Shown here: positions 19,583 to 27,350 of the stretch, one piece after another
Layout: each line of letters opens with the position of its first letter
Numbering within the stretch: the first letter of the stretch is position 1
Assembly (NCBI RefSeq): GCF_038237375.1
Contig: NZ_CP151273.1
Coordinates: 3,286,001 to 3,350,000 of the forward strand
Direction: 5' to 3'
Source of the DNA: Alcaligenes sp. SDU_A2
Lineage (GTDB): Bacteria > Pseudomonadota > Gammaproteobacteria > Burkholderiales > Burkholderiaceae_B
Length of the DNA stretch: 64,000 nucleotides
Translations under genes and position numbers: made by a program
Notes under the pieces: generated by a model
The model's input: only the letters and a program-made list of their open reading frames with translations
Told to the model about the DNA's origin: nothing
Database searches by the model: none

Positions 19583-20812
19583 ATGCAGCCACACCGAGTT
19601 CTAAGTTTTCCCGCCAGCGCCGCACCGGACGACAAACCCAAAGAGAGCTTGCGCGAGCGCGTCAGAGCCGTCTTGCCCGCCATCGAAGCGTCTGCCGCCA
19701 AAACCGAAAAAGACAGGATGGTGCCGCCGCAAAATATCGCGCTTCTGAAATCCACAGGACTGCACCGGGTCTTTCTGCCCATTACCTACGGTGGCTATGA
19801 AGCCTGCCTGCCCGAGTTTGCGCAATGCCTGGTCGATGTGGCCAGCGCCTGCGCCAGCACGGCATGGGCCTTTGGCCTGATGAGCACGCACAACTATATG
19901 CTGGCGCACTTTCCCAAACAATTGCAGGACGAAGTCTGGGCAAGCGATCCCAACTGCACCGCCAGCAGCAGCATTGCGCCTCTGGGACGATACGAGGAAG
20001 TGGACGGCGGCATCCTGCTGTCGGGCACCTTCGGCTGGAGCAGCGGTTGCGACCACACCGAATGGGCCATCCTGGGGGTAAACCGACTCAACGCACAGGG
20101 CCAGACCATCTACAGTTTTGCCGTCGTGCCGCGCGGCGATTATCGCATCCAGGACGACTGGCACAGCATGGCCATGTCCGGCAGCGGCTCCAAGTCCATC
20201 GTCCTGGACAAGGCCTTCGTGCCCAACCACCGCATCCAAGCCATCGACGATATGCTGTTCGAAGGGCGCTCGGCGGGCATCAGCCAATACCCGGACAGCA
20301 CCTTGTTCCACTCGCCCTACCGCCCCTACTTCGCCAGCATTTTTGCCGCTGTGGGGCTGGGCATCGCCGAAAAAGCACTGGCCATGTTCATCGAAAAAAA
20401 CCGCAACCGGCGGCGGGCCTACAGTGGCGTGCTGGTGGGCACCATGCCACCCATGTTGCTGCGCCTGGGCGAGTCCACCCACCAGGTCAAGGCGGCACGC
20501 GCACTGATGGAAAAGTCCTGGCAGGATCATCGTATCCATGCCGAGCGCCAAACCTACCCGTCGCAACGCACCGCCGTGGAATGGCGCACCGAACAAGCCT
20601 ATGCCATCAAAATGTGCGCCGAAGCGGTCAACCGCCTGTTCGCCGCGTCGGGCGGATCGGCCTGGCTGGACCACAACCCCATGCAACGTCTGTTTCGCGA
20701 CATCAATGTCACTGCGGCGCACGCCTATACCGACTACGACCTGTGCTCGCAAGCAATGGGGCGCGAGCAAATGGGACTGCCCCCCGACCCGCTGACTGTG
20801 CCTGCGCCCTGA
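19583..20812 (+). CDS. Acyl-CoA-dehydrogenase-fold flavoprotein (HpaB/HsaA-like monooxygenase type)
   Basis: A 409-residue flavoprotein with the acyl-CoA dehydrogenase fold. The C-terminal stretch SGGSAWLDHNPMQRLFRDINVTAAHAYTDYD and the central GTFGWSSGCDHTEWAIL match the oxygenase components of two-component flavin monooxygenases (group D, as HsaA) more than true acyl-CoA dehydrogenases. It follows the ornithine monooxygenase by 18 bases and is ended by a terminator, so it belongs to the siderophore regulon. Its substrate is unknown; hydroxylation or desaturation of a carrier-bound residue or of the acyl chain are possibilities. No flavin reductase partner is in the window. Confidence 0.75.
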   Translation: MQPHRVLSFPASAAPDDKPKESLRERVRAVLPAIEASAAKTEKDRMVPPQNIALLKSTGLHRVFLPITYGGYEACLPEFAQCLVDVASACASTAWAFGLMSTHNYMLAHFPKQLQDEVWASDPNCTASSSIAPLGRYEEVDGGILLSGTFGWSSGCDHTEWAILGVNRLNAQGQTIYSFAVVPRGDYRIQDDWHSMAMSGSGSKSIVLDKAFVPNHRIQAIDDMLFEGRSAGISQYPDSTLFHSPYRPYFASIFAAVGLGIAEKALAMFIEKNRNRRRAYSGVLVGTMPPMLLRLGESTHQVKAARALMEKSWQDHRIHAERQTYPSQRTAVEWRTEQAYAIKMCAEAVNRLFAASGGSAWLDHNPMQRLFRDINVTAAHAYTDYDLCSQAMGREQMGLPPDPLTVPAP

Positions 20813-20841
20813 ACTGCGCCACATAGGCGTCCGCACCTGCA

Positions 20842-20870
20842 ACAGCCCGCCCGCGCGGGCTGTCTTTTTT
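20842..20870 (+). terminator. Rho-independent terminator
   Basis: ACAGCCCGC (20842-20850) and GCGGGCTGT (20855-20863) form a perfect 9-bp stem with a 4-base loop, followed by C and six T. It ends the monooxygenase/flavoprotein transcript. Confidence 0.88.
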
Positions 20871-20920
20871 GAACATCCAGAACCGCGCAGCGCATTCGCC
20901 CAGTAGCCGTAGGTCCAATT

Positions 20921-20945
20921 TAAACAGAATGATTCCTATTTCGTC
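20921..20945 (+). promoter_or_regulatory. Candidate ECF sigma promoter (TonB receptor 1)
   Basis: TAAAC (20921-20925), 16 bases, CGTC (20942-20945), 127 bases before the receptor start. The spacer and the bases just upstream (ATT) also resemble the other copies. Confidence 0.65.
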
Positions 20946-21072
20946 TCAATAAAGAATATGTATCAGAACTTGAATTTCCATTGCGAGTGAGTTTTCTATA
21001 GGCAAAAACTCGTCGCCTAAAACACATCTTGCAATTGAGCGGATTAATTACTTTTAAAAGACAACTCGGATC

Positions 21073-23274
21073 ATGTGCCAAAACGGACTCAAACTCTCTC
21101 CTTTAGCCCTCGCTCTGTGCAGTGTATTGTTATCCCCTGCTATCCAAGCACAACAAAGCAGCGCCACCAGCATCTCACCTGCTTCAAACGATGCTCCCGC
21201 GACCTTGCCGAGCATTACGATCAAAGCCCAACAAGAGCGCAGCGCCTTTGATCCGGTCACGGGCTATGTTGCCAAACGATCCGCCACGGCTACAAGAACC
21301 GATACCCCATTAAACGAAATTCCTCAGTCCATCAGTGTCATCGGAGCCCAACAGATTAAAGACCAAGGCTCCCAAAGCCTGTCCGATGCATTGCGATACA
21401 CCCCTGGAGTCAATCCAGGCAACGTCGGTGTAGATAACTTTGGAGACTGGCTTCAGGTGCGGGGCTTTGGAGCAAAAACCTTCGAGGACGGACTATCCGA
21501 CACCATATCCGTCTCCGAAAAGGCGGATGTACGCAGTGAACCATATGCCTATGAACGGATCGAAGTTCTGCGAGGACCCAGTGCTGTTATTTCGGGCAAT
21601 AACTTTCCCGGTGGCGTTGTCAATCTGGTCAGTAAACGTCCACAGGCCACGGCTGCCAGGGAAGTTTCCATTAGCTATGGCAATTACGGCTATAAGCAGA
21701 TCGCTACCGACCTGACCGGCCCCATCGACGAACAGGGAGAATGGCTATATCGCCTGATTGCGGTCGGCAACGACAGCAAGACCCAAGTCGATACAGCAAA
21801 ATCCAAACGTGCATTCGTGCGTCCCACCATCAGTTGGCACCCCGATGCCACGACAAGCCTGACTGTATTCGCCGAATATCAACACGATGACAACAATACC
21901 GTTCTGGGCTACCTGCCGCATCTGGGCACCATCCGGGATCGAGCCCTAGGAAACATCCCCACGAATCGATTTATCAGTGAACCAGGATGGGACAAAGCCC
22001 GCGGCACACGCCAACGTATCGGATGGGAGTTCGATAAACAGCTCAACGACAATTGGCAGCTGAAGCACCATTTCCGCTACTCCGTATCAGACCGCAAGCT
22101 CCAAACCCTGGTTCCTGCCTATTGGGCAGGCGACTATGTGTATACAAATGCCAACGGAATTCCAGACCCGATCGGTGGCGAATACATGCAGCGCACCTTC
22201 CACTACGAATCGGAGCGCCGTTTTGCCTACGCAACCGATGTACTTTTACAAGGAAAATTCCGGACAGGGCCTCTTGAACACAACACCTTGTTTGCGTTCG
22301 ACATGAGCAATGTACATGGAAATAGTGCCTGGCTTGAAGGGATGAGCTCGTCGATTAATATCGACAATCCCAGACACGACAATTTTACACCGCCAGACCT
22401 ATCGAAAGCACCAGAAACCCATAAGCAAATGAAGCAATATGGGATCACACTGCAAGACCAAGTAAAGATCGCAGATACATTTTTGCTGACTGGGGCGCTC
22501 AGATACGATATTGCAACTCAATATCAAAATGGTGTTCATCAAAAAGATGACAGAATCAGCCCGAGAATAGGTTTGGTATGGCTTGCAGGCGGCGGATTTT
22601 CTCCATACATAAGCTATTCGGAATCCTTCCAAGCTGTCTTTGGCGTGCGGAAATTCAATGGGGAACTAGCAGAGCCATTGGTTGGGAAACAAGTTGAAGC
22701 TGGAATAAAATGGCAGTCTGAAGATCAAAACATTCTACTAAGCGCTGCCGTATTTAATATAAAAGAAGAAAACGGAATTTCAGCAGACTTGAAACACCCT
22801 GGTTTTAGCGAACAATCTGCTGAACGAAAAGGCAATGGGTTTGAATTAGAGGCAGGGATAAACCTAGAAAACTGGAACATAATGGCCCAGTACTCTCATA
22901 TTAATAATAAATTCACAAAAGCAGATATTTATAGGGAAAACAGAATTAATCAGCAAATCTCCGGACTCCCAAGAAACTCGACATCCTTATGGGTTACGCA
23001 CAAGTTTGATCACCTTGGAATACCAAACTTGAGAATGGGTGCAGGCGTAACATACAAAGGAAAAACAGGGTTAGGAATAAAGGACAGCCAACAACTGCCA
23101 GCGACAACATTAATTGACGCAATGGCAAGCTATGAAACCGGACCGATTACACTATCCCTAAACATAAACAACTTAACAGATAAAACATATTTCACCGCTT
23201 GCGGGGATGTGGCTGGATTTTGCGGATATGGGGCCCGCCGACGGATAATCGGAAATATAGCCTATCGATGGTAA
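21073..23274 (+). CDS. TonB-dependent siderophore receptor 1 (FhuA/FpvA class)
   Basis: Outer-membrane receptor of 733 residues that imports ferric siderophore with TonB energy. A signal peptide ends near AIQA-QQ (about residue 26). The plug domain carries RTDTPLNEIPQSISVIGAQQIKDQ split by the TonB-box region and RIEVLRGPSAVISGNNFPGGVVNLVSKRP, a receptor hallmark; the barrel ends with aromatic YRW. There is no N-terminal signalling domain, so it does not itself act on an anti-sigma factor. The 3' part of the gene from about 22,430 is much more AT-rich than the 5' part. The next gene, 76 bases on, is a secreted protein of similar composition. It probably takes up the locus's own siderophore. 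Confidence 0.92.
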   Translation: MCQNGLKLSPLALALCSVLLSPAIQAQQSSATSISPASNDAPATLPSITIKAQQERSAFDPVTGYVAKRSATATRTDTPLNEIPQSISVIGAQQIKDQGSQSLSDALRYTPGVNPGNVGVDNFGDWLQVRGFGAKTFEDGLSDTISVSEKADVRSEPYAYERIEVLRGPSAVISGNNFPGGVVNLVSKRPQATAAREVSISYGNYGYKQIATDLTGPIDEQGEWLYRLIAVGNDSKTQVDTAKSKRAFVRPTISWHPDATTSLTVFAEYQHDDNNTVLGYLPHLGTIRDRALGNIPTNRFISEPGWDKARGTRQRIGWEFDKQLNDNWQLKHHFRYSVSDRKLQTLVPAYWAGDYVYTNANGIPDPIGGEYMQRTFHYESERRFAYATDVLLQGKFRTGPLEHNTLFAFDMSNVHGNSAWLEGMSSSINIDNPRHDNFTPPDLSKAPETHKQMKQYGITLQDQVKIADTFLLTGALRYDIATQYQNGVHQKDDRISPRIGLVWLAGGGFSPYISYSESFQAVFGVRKFNGELAEPLVGKQVEAGIKWQSEDQNILLSAAVFNIKEENGISADLKHPGFSEQSAERKGNGFELEAGINLENWNIMAQYSHINNKFTKADIYRENRINQQISGLPRNSTSLWVTHKFDHLGIPNLRMGAGVTYKGKTGLGIKDSQQLPATTLIDAMASYETGPITLSLNINNLTDKTYFTACGDVAGFCGYGARRRIIGNIAYRW

Positions 23275-23350
23275 TAACAATCGATTGAAACAAAATATAT
23301 CGATTTTTCAGAACTGAAGAACCAATAGAATCAATTGAATGGATTTAATC

Positions 23351-24916
23351 ATGAAGAAAAAGCATATTTATCACTACGCAGCTATCCTGACCTCCAGCCT
23401 GTTAACCGCATCTGTTGCACAAGCACAGGGCTCTGCTCAATTCCCTTCGTTCGAGACTAGCAGTTGCGAAACAGTCAAGGGCTACGACCCTGACTGGGCC
23501 AGCTACGGGGAAGAATACGGCCTGAAGCTACAACCCAAGAAAGATTACGATTTTATTTTCGGCTTTTATCAGATGGTCGAAAAAGATGGGAAATTGTATG
23601 CCGCGTTCGGTGGAGCGATTGGACCGGAAGGACCTGTTAAAGGAGCGCGCCCCGGCGCTGTCGTCGTCCTTAACGCGGACACACTGCAATATGAAAAAGC
23701 AATTCCTTTACCTTTCCATGCGCACGCTATGGCATTGGACAAAACCAACAACAAACTGATTGTGACACACACCAGCGCGAATGCATTCAGCATGGTAGAT
23801 TTGGAAAAAGGAACAACGACATGCCTGAAACCAAACGCCAATATTGGAGACATCCCATTTCAAGGCAGATACGTCCAAGTTGACGAAAATGGCGATTTCT
23901 ACATAAATTACAATACAGTAAGAAACGAGAAGGGTGAATCAATCGTTGTAAAATACAAAAAAGATGGAAAAAAAGATAACAATTTTAAAATAAATGTTAT
24001 TGAAAACAATATTGCATTCCCACTGCTTTATAAAGAAAATAAAATTTTTGCAGGGTCCAAGGGCATTACATCAATCCCCAGCAAAACCGGAGAAATTAAA
24101 AACCTAACAGAAAAAAACACTGCGATTACGTTATTCAACTACACACCAGGACCAGAGGGAACACTTCTTGCTACAGAAATGAACTCAACGGGCCAACCAG
24201 GCCTTTATCTTTTTGACCTCAAGAACAATCACCAAAGCTCCTTGTTCACTGGAGCCGCGTCGTTAGAAGTTGCTTACAAAGCAGATCTAAATCAAGCATT
24301 GGTAACAAATCTAGAATCAAAAACCGTGGCAGTCGTTGACTTACCCAATGATGAAAAATCATTAGAAAATCGGCCTTTCAGAAATATCCTCATCAGTGAC
24401 GAGGTCGATTTCTTTTTCCGTGGGCTAGTCAGCAACATCCATTTACGCGAAGAAACCAAAAACACAGAATTCTTTGTTACGCAAAAATTCTGGGCAGAAA
24501 AAAATCTGGAAAAACATGGTCTGATCAGCAAAGTAACGCTGGCCGATTACACCAAAGGAATAGATGGACTAGAAAAACCAGGCGCATGCACCGTCCAAAC
24601 ATTCAACATGGCTGACAAGAAAGTCAGCGAAAAACAACCCTGCCGAATAATGTCAGAAAAAGAGAGCTACGAGGCAGAAAAAGAGCGAATTGAAAGAAAT
24701 ATCAAGAAAATAAAAACAGAAAAAGAAAAAACAGAGAAAGAACTAACAGAAGCACAAAGCAAGAATGAAAACCAGAAAAGAGAAGGAAACAAAAAACCAG
24801 CAGAAGAAGTTTCATCAGAAATAAAAAAACTGCAAGAGTATAAGAAATTTCTAGAAACAGATTTATCAAAGTCAGAAGCAGCAATTAAGGCTATGGAAAA
24901 ACTCCTAAAACAATAA
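23351..24916 (+). CDS. Secreted beta-propeller-like protein with C-terminal coiled coil, function unknown
   Basis: I do not recognise a characterised homologue. The 521-residue product begins with a clear signal peptide (MKKKHIYHYAAILTSSLLTA, cleaved after AQA), so it is periplasmic or exported. Residues about 50-410 show repeated short strands of YncE-like style (KLYAAFGGAIG, LIVTHTSANAFSMVDLEKG, LLATEMN, ALVTNLESKTVAVVDLP), suggesting a beta-propeller. Residues about 435-520 are very rich in Glu and Lys with heptad-like spacing, a predicted coiled coil. Four cysteines lie outside the propeller core. The start at 23351 puts the signal peptide first; 23339 is an in-frame alternative. The gene is strikingly AT-rich and follows the AT-rich half of receptor 1, which suggests they were acquired together. 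A role as a receptor partner is inference from position only. Confidence 0.6.
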   Translation: MKKKHIYHYAAILTSSLLTASVAQAQGSAQFPSFETSSCETVKGYDPDWASYGEEYGLKLQPKKDYDFIFGFYQMVEKDGKLYAAFGGAIGPEGPVKGARPGAVVVLNADTLQYEKAIPLPFHAHAMALDKTNNKLIVTHTSANAFSMVDLEKGTTTCLKPNANIGDIPFQGRYVQVDENGDFYINYNTVRNEKGESIVVKYKKDGKKDNNFKINVIENNIAFPLLYKENKIFAGSKGITSIPSKTGEIKNLTEKNTAITLFNYTPGPEGTLLATEMNSTGQPGLYLFDLKNNHQSSLFTGAASLEVAYKADLNQALVTNLESKTVAVVDLPNDEKSLENRPFRNILISDEVDFFFRGLVSNIHLREETKNTEFFVTQKFWAEKNLEKHGLISKVTLADYTKGIDGLEKPGACTVQTFNMADKKVSEKQPCRIMSEKESYEAEKERIERNIKKIKTEKEKTEKELTEAQSKNENQKREGNKKPAEEVSSEIKKLQEYKKFLETDLSKSEAAIKAMEKLLKQ

Positions 24917-24948
24917 ACAGATAGAATCAATACTGAGTAAAAAACAAA

Positions 24949-24970
24949 AGGGTGGGATTCATCTCACCCT
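24949..24970 (+). terminator. Weak hairpin after the beta-propeller gene
   Basis: AGGGTGGGA (24949-24957) and TCTCACCCT (24962-24970), 8 of 9 paired, with a 4-base loop. No long T-run follows, so termination is uncertain. Confidence 0.4.
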
Positions 24971-25014
24971 AATCATATTTGCTCTGTTGCTGTTATTTTC
25001 GATAAGTCAATCCC

Positions 25015-27282
25015 ATGAAATATCACGAGTCATGCCCGCGCCGCCGCACGGGCACTCCCACCGCTGCGCGTTTAAATGCGCTGGCCGCCGCCGTGCTGAT
25101 GGGCCTAGGTTCCATCCACCAGGTCGCCCTTGCCCAACAGGCGGAATCAAGCCCCGTCGATTCACCATCTCAAGCGCCTCAAAACGTCTCGTCCGGATCT
25201 GCCCAGACCCAAGCAAGCGAGCCGCAGACAACCCAACTGGCACCAGTCACCGTCAAAGGCTCCAGGCTCAACGAAATCACCGAAGGCACCGGTGCCTATA
25301 ACGCAGCCAGCAGCACGGCGGCAACCGGCCTGAATCTGTCTTTGCGCGATACGCCGCAAGCCCTGACGGTGATCACGCAACAACGTATGCAGGATCAGGC
25401 CATGACATCGCTCTCGGATGTCGTCACTGCCGTCACAGGCGTATACAACGACCGCTCAGGCACGCCGATTGGCGGCGAGTCGTTTTATTTTTCGCGCGGC
25501 TTTCGTCTCGAAAATCTGGTAATCGACAGTCTACCAGCCTCCCCGCAAAGCTGGTCTTACTACGGTGCCGGTTCGCTGGACACCGCCATCTACGATTCGG
25601 TCACCGTTGTGCGTGGAGCCACCGGCCTGTTGACCGGGGCCGGCGACCCCAGCGGCAGCATCAACATCACGCGCAAGCGTCCCACCCGCGAATTCCAGAG
25701 CTCTGTGGAAGGCACTCTGGGCAGTTGGAACCGGCGTCGTGGCGTATTCGACGTCGGGGGACCGCTGAACGAAGAAGGCACGTTCCGGGGACGTTTCATC
25801 GCCCTGCACGATAGATCCAACTCCTGGATCGACAACTACAAAGGTAAAAAGTCGCTGGCCTATGGCGTGCTGGAGTCCGACCTGACCGACAAGACCTTGC
25901 TCAGACTGACGCTGCAATACGACGAAGAAAAGGCGGACAGCATCAGCTACAGCAGCGGTTTTCCGGTCATCTTTACTGATGGAATACCCACGCCGGATGA
26001 CAGAAGCATGAATACGGCACCTGACTGGGCCTACAAGAACGACAAACGCACAGACCTGACCGTCGCACTGGAACACGAATTCAACCCGGACTGGAAAGGC
26101 ACCTTGTCCTACAGCTACGGCCACCGCAAGTTCCACGACCAGTGGTACAAAATCTACGCGGTCACCCACGACCTGCAGATCCCCGACTTGTGGGTAGGCA
26201 ATAACAATAGTGTCGAGACCAAGAACGCATTCAATGCGCACCTGAACGGCAGCTTTGAATTGTTTGACCGCAAGCACGACCTGATTACAGGTTTCAATGG
26301 CTCGCGCGTGCACCGGGACATGTCCACGCATGCCGGCGGTTTTGTGCCTGGCGTGTTCTACAGCGATGACCGGCTCCAGTTTCCTCCTATGGACTGGGAA
26401 GGCTTTAGCTTCCAGGCCCCCTTTATCTCCACCACCGAACAATTTGGTGCCTATCTGGCCACACGGCTCAGGCCCACGGACCGCTTCTCGCTCATTCTGG
26501 GCAGTCGCTGGAGCGATTGGAAATTCACGCGTAAAGGCTCCTTCCCTTCTGAGCGCAAAGAAAATGGCGTTATCACCCCCTATGTGGGCGTGCTGTACGA
26601 CATCAATGACAACCTAACGGCTTACGCAAGCTATACAGAAATCTTCAATCCTCAAAGCAGCAAGGATCGAAGCGGCAACATTCTTGACCCGGAAGAAGGC
26701 AAGAACTACGAAATTGGCCTAAAGGCAGAACTCCTGGACAAGCGATTGAACATCAGTACTGCTTTCTTCCAGGTGCGCAAAGAAAACCTGGCCGTGCTGG
26801 ACGGCAACTACGTGACGCCCGAGGGAACCCCGGCCTACCGCGCCGAAGATCACACCAAGGGGCGCGGTTGGGAGATCGAAGTGGCCGGCGAAATCACCCC
26901 CGGCTGGAACATGCAGGCCGGCTATAGCCGCACCATGACGCGATCGAGCAAGGGCAAGCATTTGAACACCGACCTGCCTGTGCATATGTTCAAAATGTTT
27001 ACCACCTACACGCCACGCTCTTTGCCCCAGTTAAAAATCGGTGGCGGCGTCCAGTGGCAAAGCAAGATCTACAACGATAGAGTCCCCGCCGTCGTGCGGG
27101 ATAGCTACACGCAAAAAGCCTATGCCACGGTCAATCTAATGAGCAGCTATCAGTTCAACAACGACACAAATCTGACGGTCAATGTCGACAACCTGTTCGA
27201 CAAAACCTACAGAAAGCAGATCGGCTACCGCGACTACGGCGCGCCCCGCAGCATCATGGCCACCTTGAGGCACCAGTTCTAA
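25015..27282 (+). CDS. TonB-dependent siderophore receptor 2
   Basis: A 755-residue outer-membrane receptor of the FhuE/FpvA-like class. A long signal peptide with a basic start ends near VALAQQ (about residue 42). The plug has SLRDTPQALTVITQQRMQDQ and the VTVVRGATGLLTGAGDPSGSINITRKRP consensus over two blocks; the C-terminus ends LRHQF with terminal Phe as expected for barrel assembly. GC content is that of the surrounding genes, unlike receptor 1 and the propeller gene. No N-terminal signalling domain is present. No candidate ECF site was found in the 98 bases upstream. It may import the same siderophore or a foreign one. Confidence 0.92.
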   Translation: MKYHESCPRRRTGTPTAARLNALAAAVLMGLGSIHQVALAQQAESSPVDSPSQAPQNVSSGSAQTQASEPQTTQLAPVTVKGSRLNEITEGTGAYNAASSTAATGLNLSLRDTPQALTVITQQRMQDQAMTSLSDVVTAVTGVYNDRSGTPIGGESFYFSRGFRLENLVIDSLPASPQSWSYYGAGSLDTAIYDSVTVVRGATGLLTGAGDPSGSINITRKRPTREFQSSVEGTLGSWNRRRGVFDVGGPLNEEGTFRGRFIALHDRSNSWIDNYKGKKSLAYGVLESDLTDKTLLRLTLQYDEEKADSISYSSGFPVIFTDGIPTPDDRSMNTAPDWAYKNDKRTDLTVALEHEFNPDWKGTLSYSYGHRKFHDQWYKIYAVTHDLQIPDLWVGNNNSVETKNAFNAHLNGSFELFDRKHDLITGFNGSRVHRDMSTHAGGFVPGVFYSDDRLQFPPMDWEGFSFQAPFISTTEQFGAYLATRLRPTDRFSLILGSRWSDWKFTRKGSFPSERKENGVITPYVGVLYDINDNLTAYASYTEIFNPQSSKDRSGNILDPEEGKNYEIGLKAELLDKRLNISTAFFQVRKENLAVLDGNYVTPEGTPAYRAEDHTKGRGWEIEVAGEITPGWNMQAGYSRTMTRSSKGKHLNTDLPVHMFKMFTTYTPRSLPQLKIGGGVQWQSKIYNDRVPAVVRDSYTQKAYATVNLMSSYQFNNDTNLTVNVDNLFDKTYRKQIGYRDYGAPRSIMATLRHQF

Positions 27283-27306
27283 ACAGCGAAAAAGAGCCTT
27301 TGCAGT

Positions 27307-27342
27307 AACCAGCGCAACCTAAACGGTTGCGCTGGTTTTTTT
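27307..27342 (+). terminator. Rho-independent terminator after receptor 2
   Basis: AACCAGCGCAACC (27307-27319) and GGTTGCGCTGGTT (27325-27337) form a perfect 13-bp stem with a 5-base loop, followed by T-rich sequence to 27342. It separates receptor 2 from the convergent NRPS operon. Confidence 0.9.
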
Positions 27343-27350
27343 ATGGTCGA

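Noticed and set aside
20921-20945. Fur box in front of receptor 1
   Set aside because: GAATGATTCCTATT only partly fits the Fur consensus; the ECF-type reading explains the conserved bases better.
24917-25014. ECF promoter upstream of receptor 2
   Set aside because: A TAAAA is present but no CGTC follows at 16 bases; the candidate did not match the other four sites.
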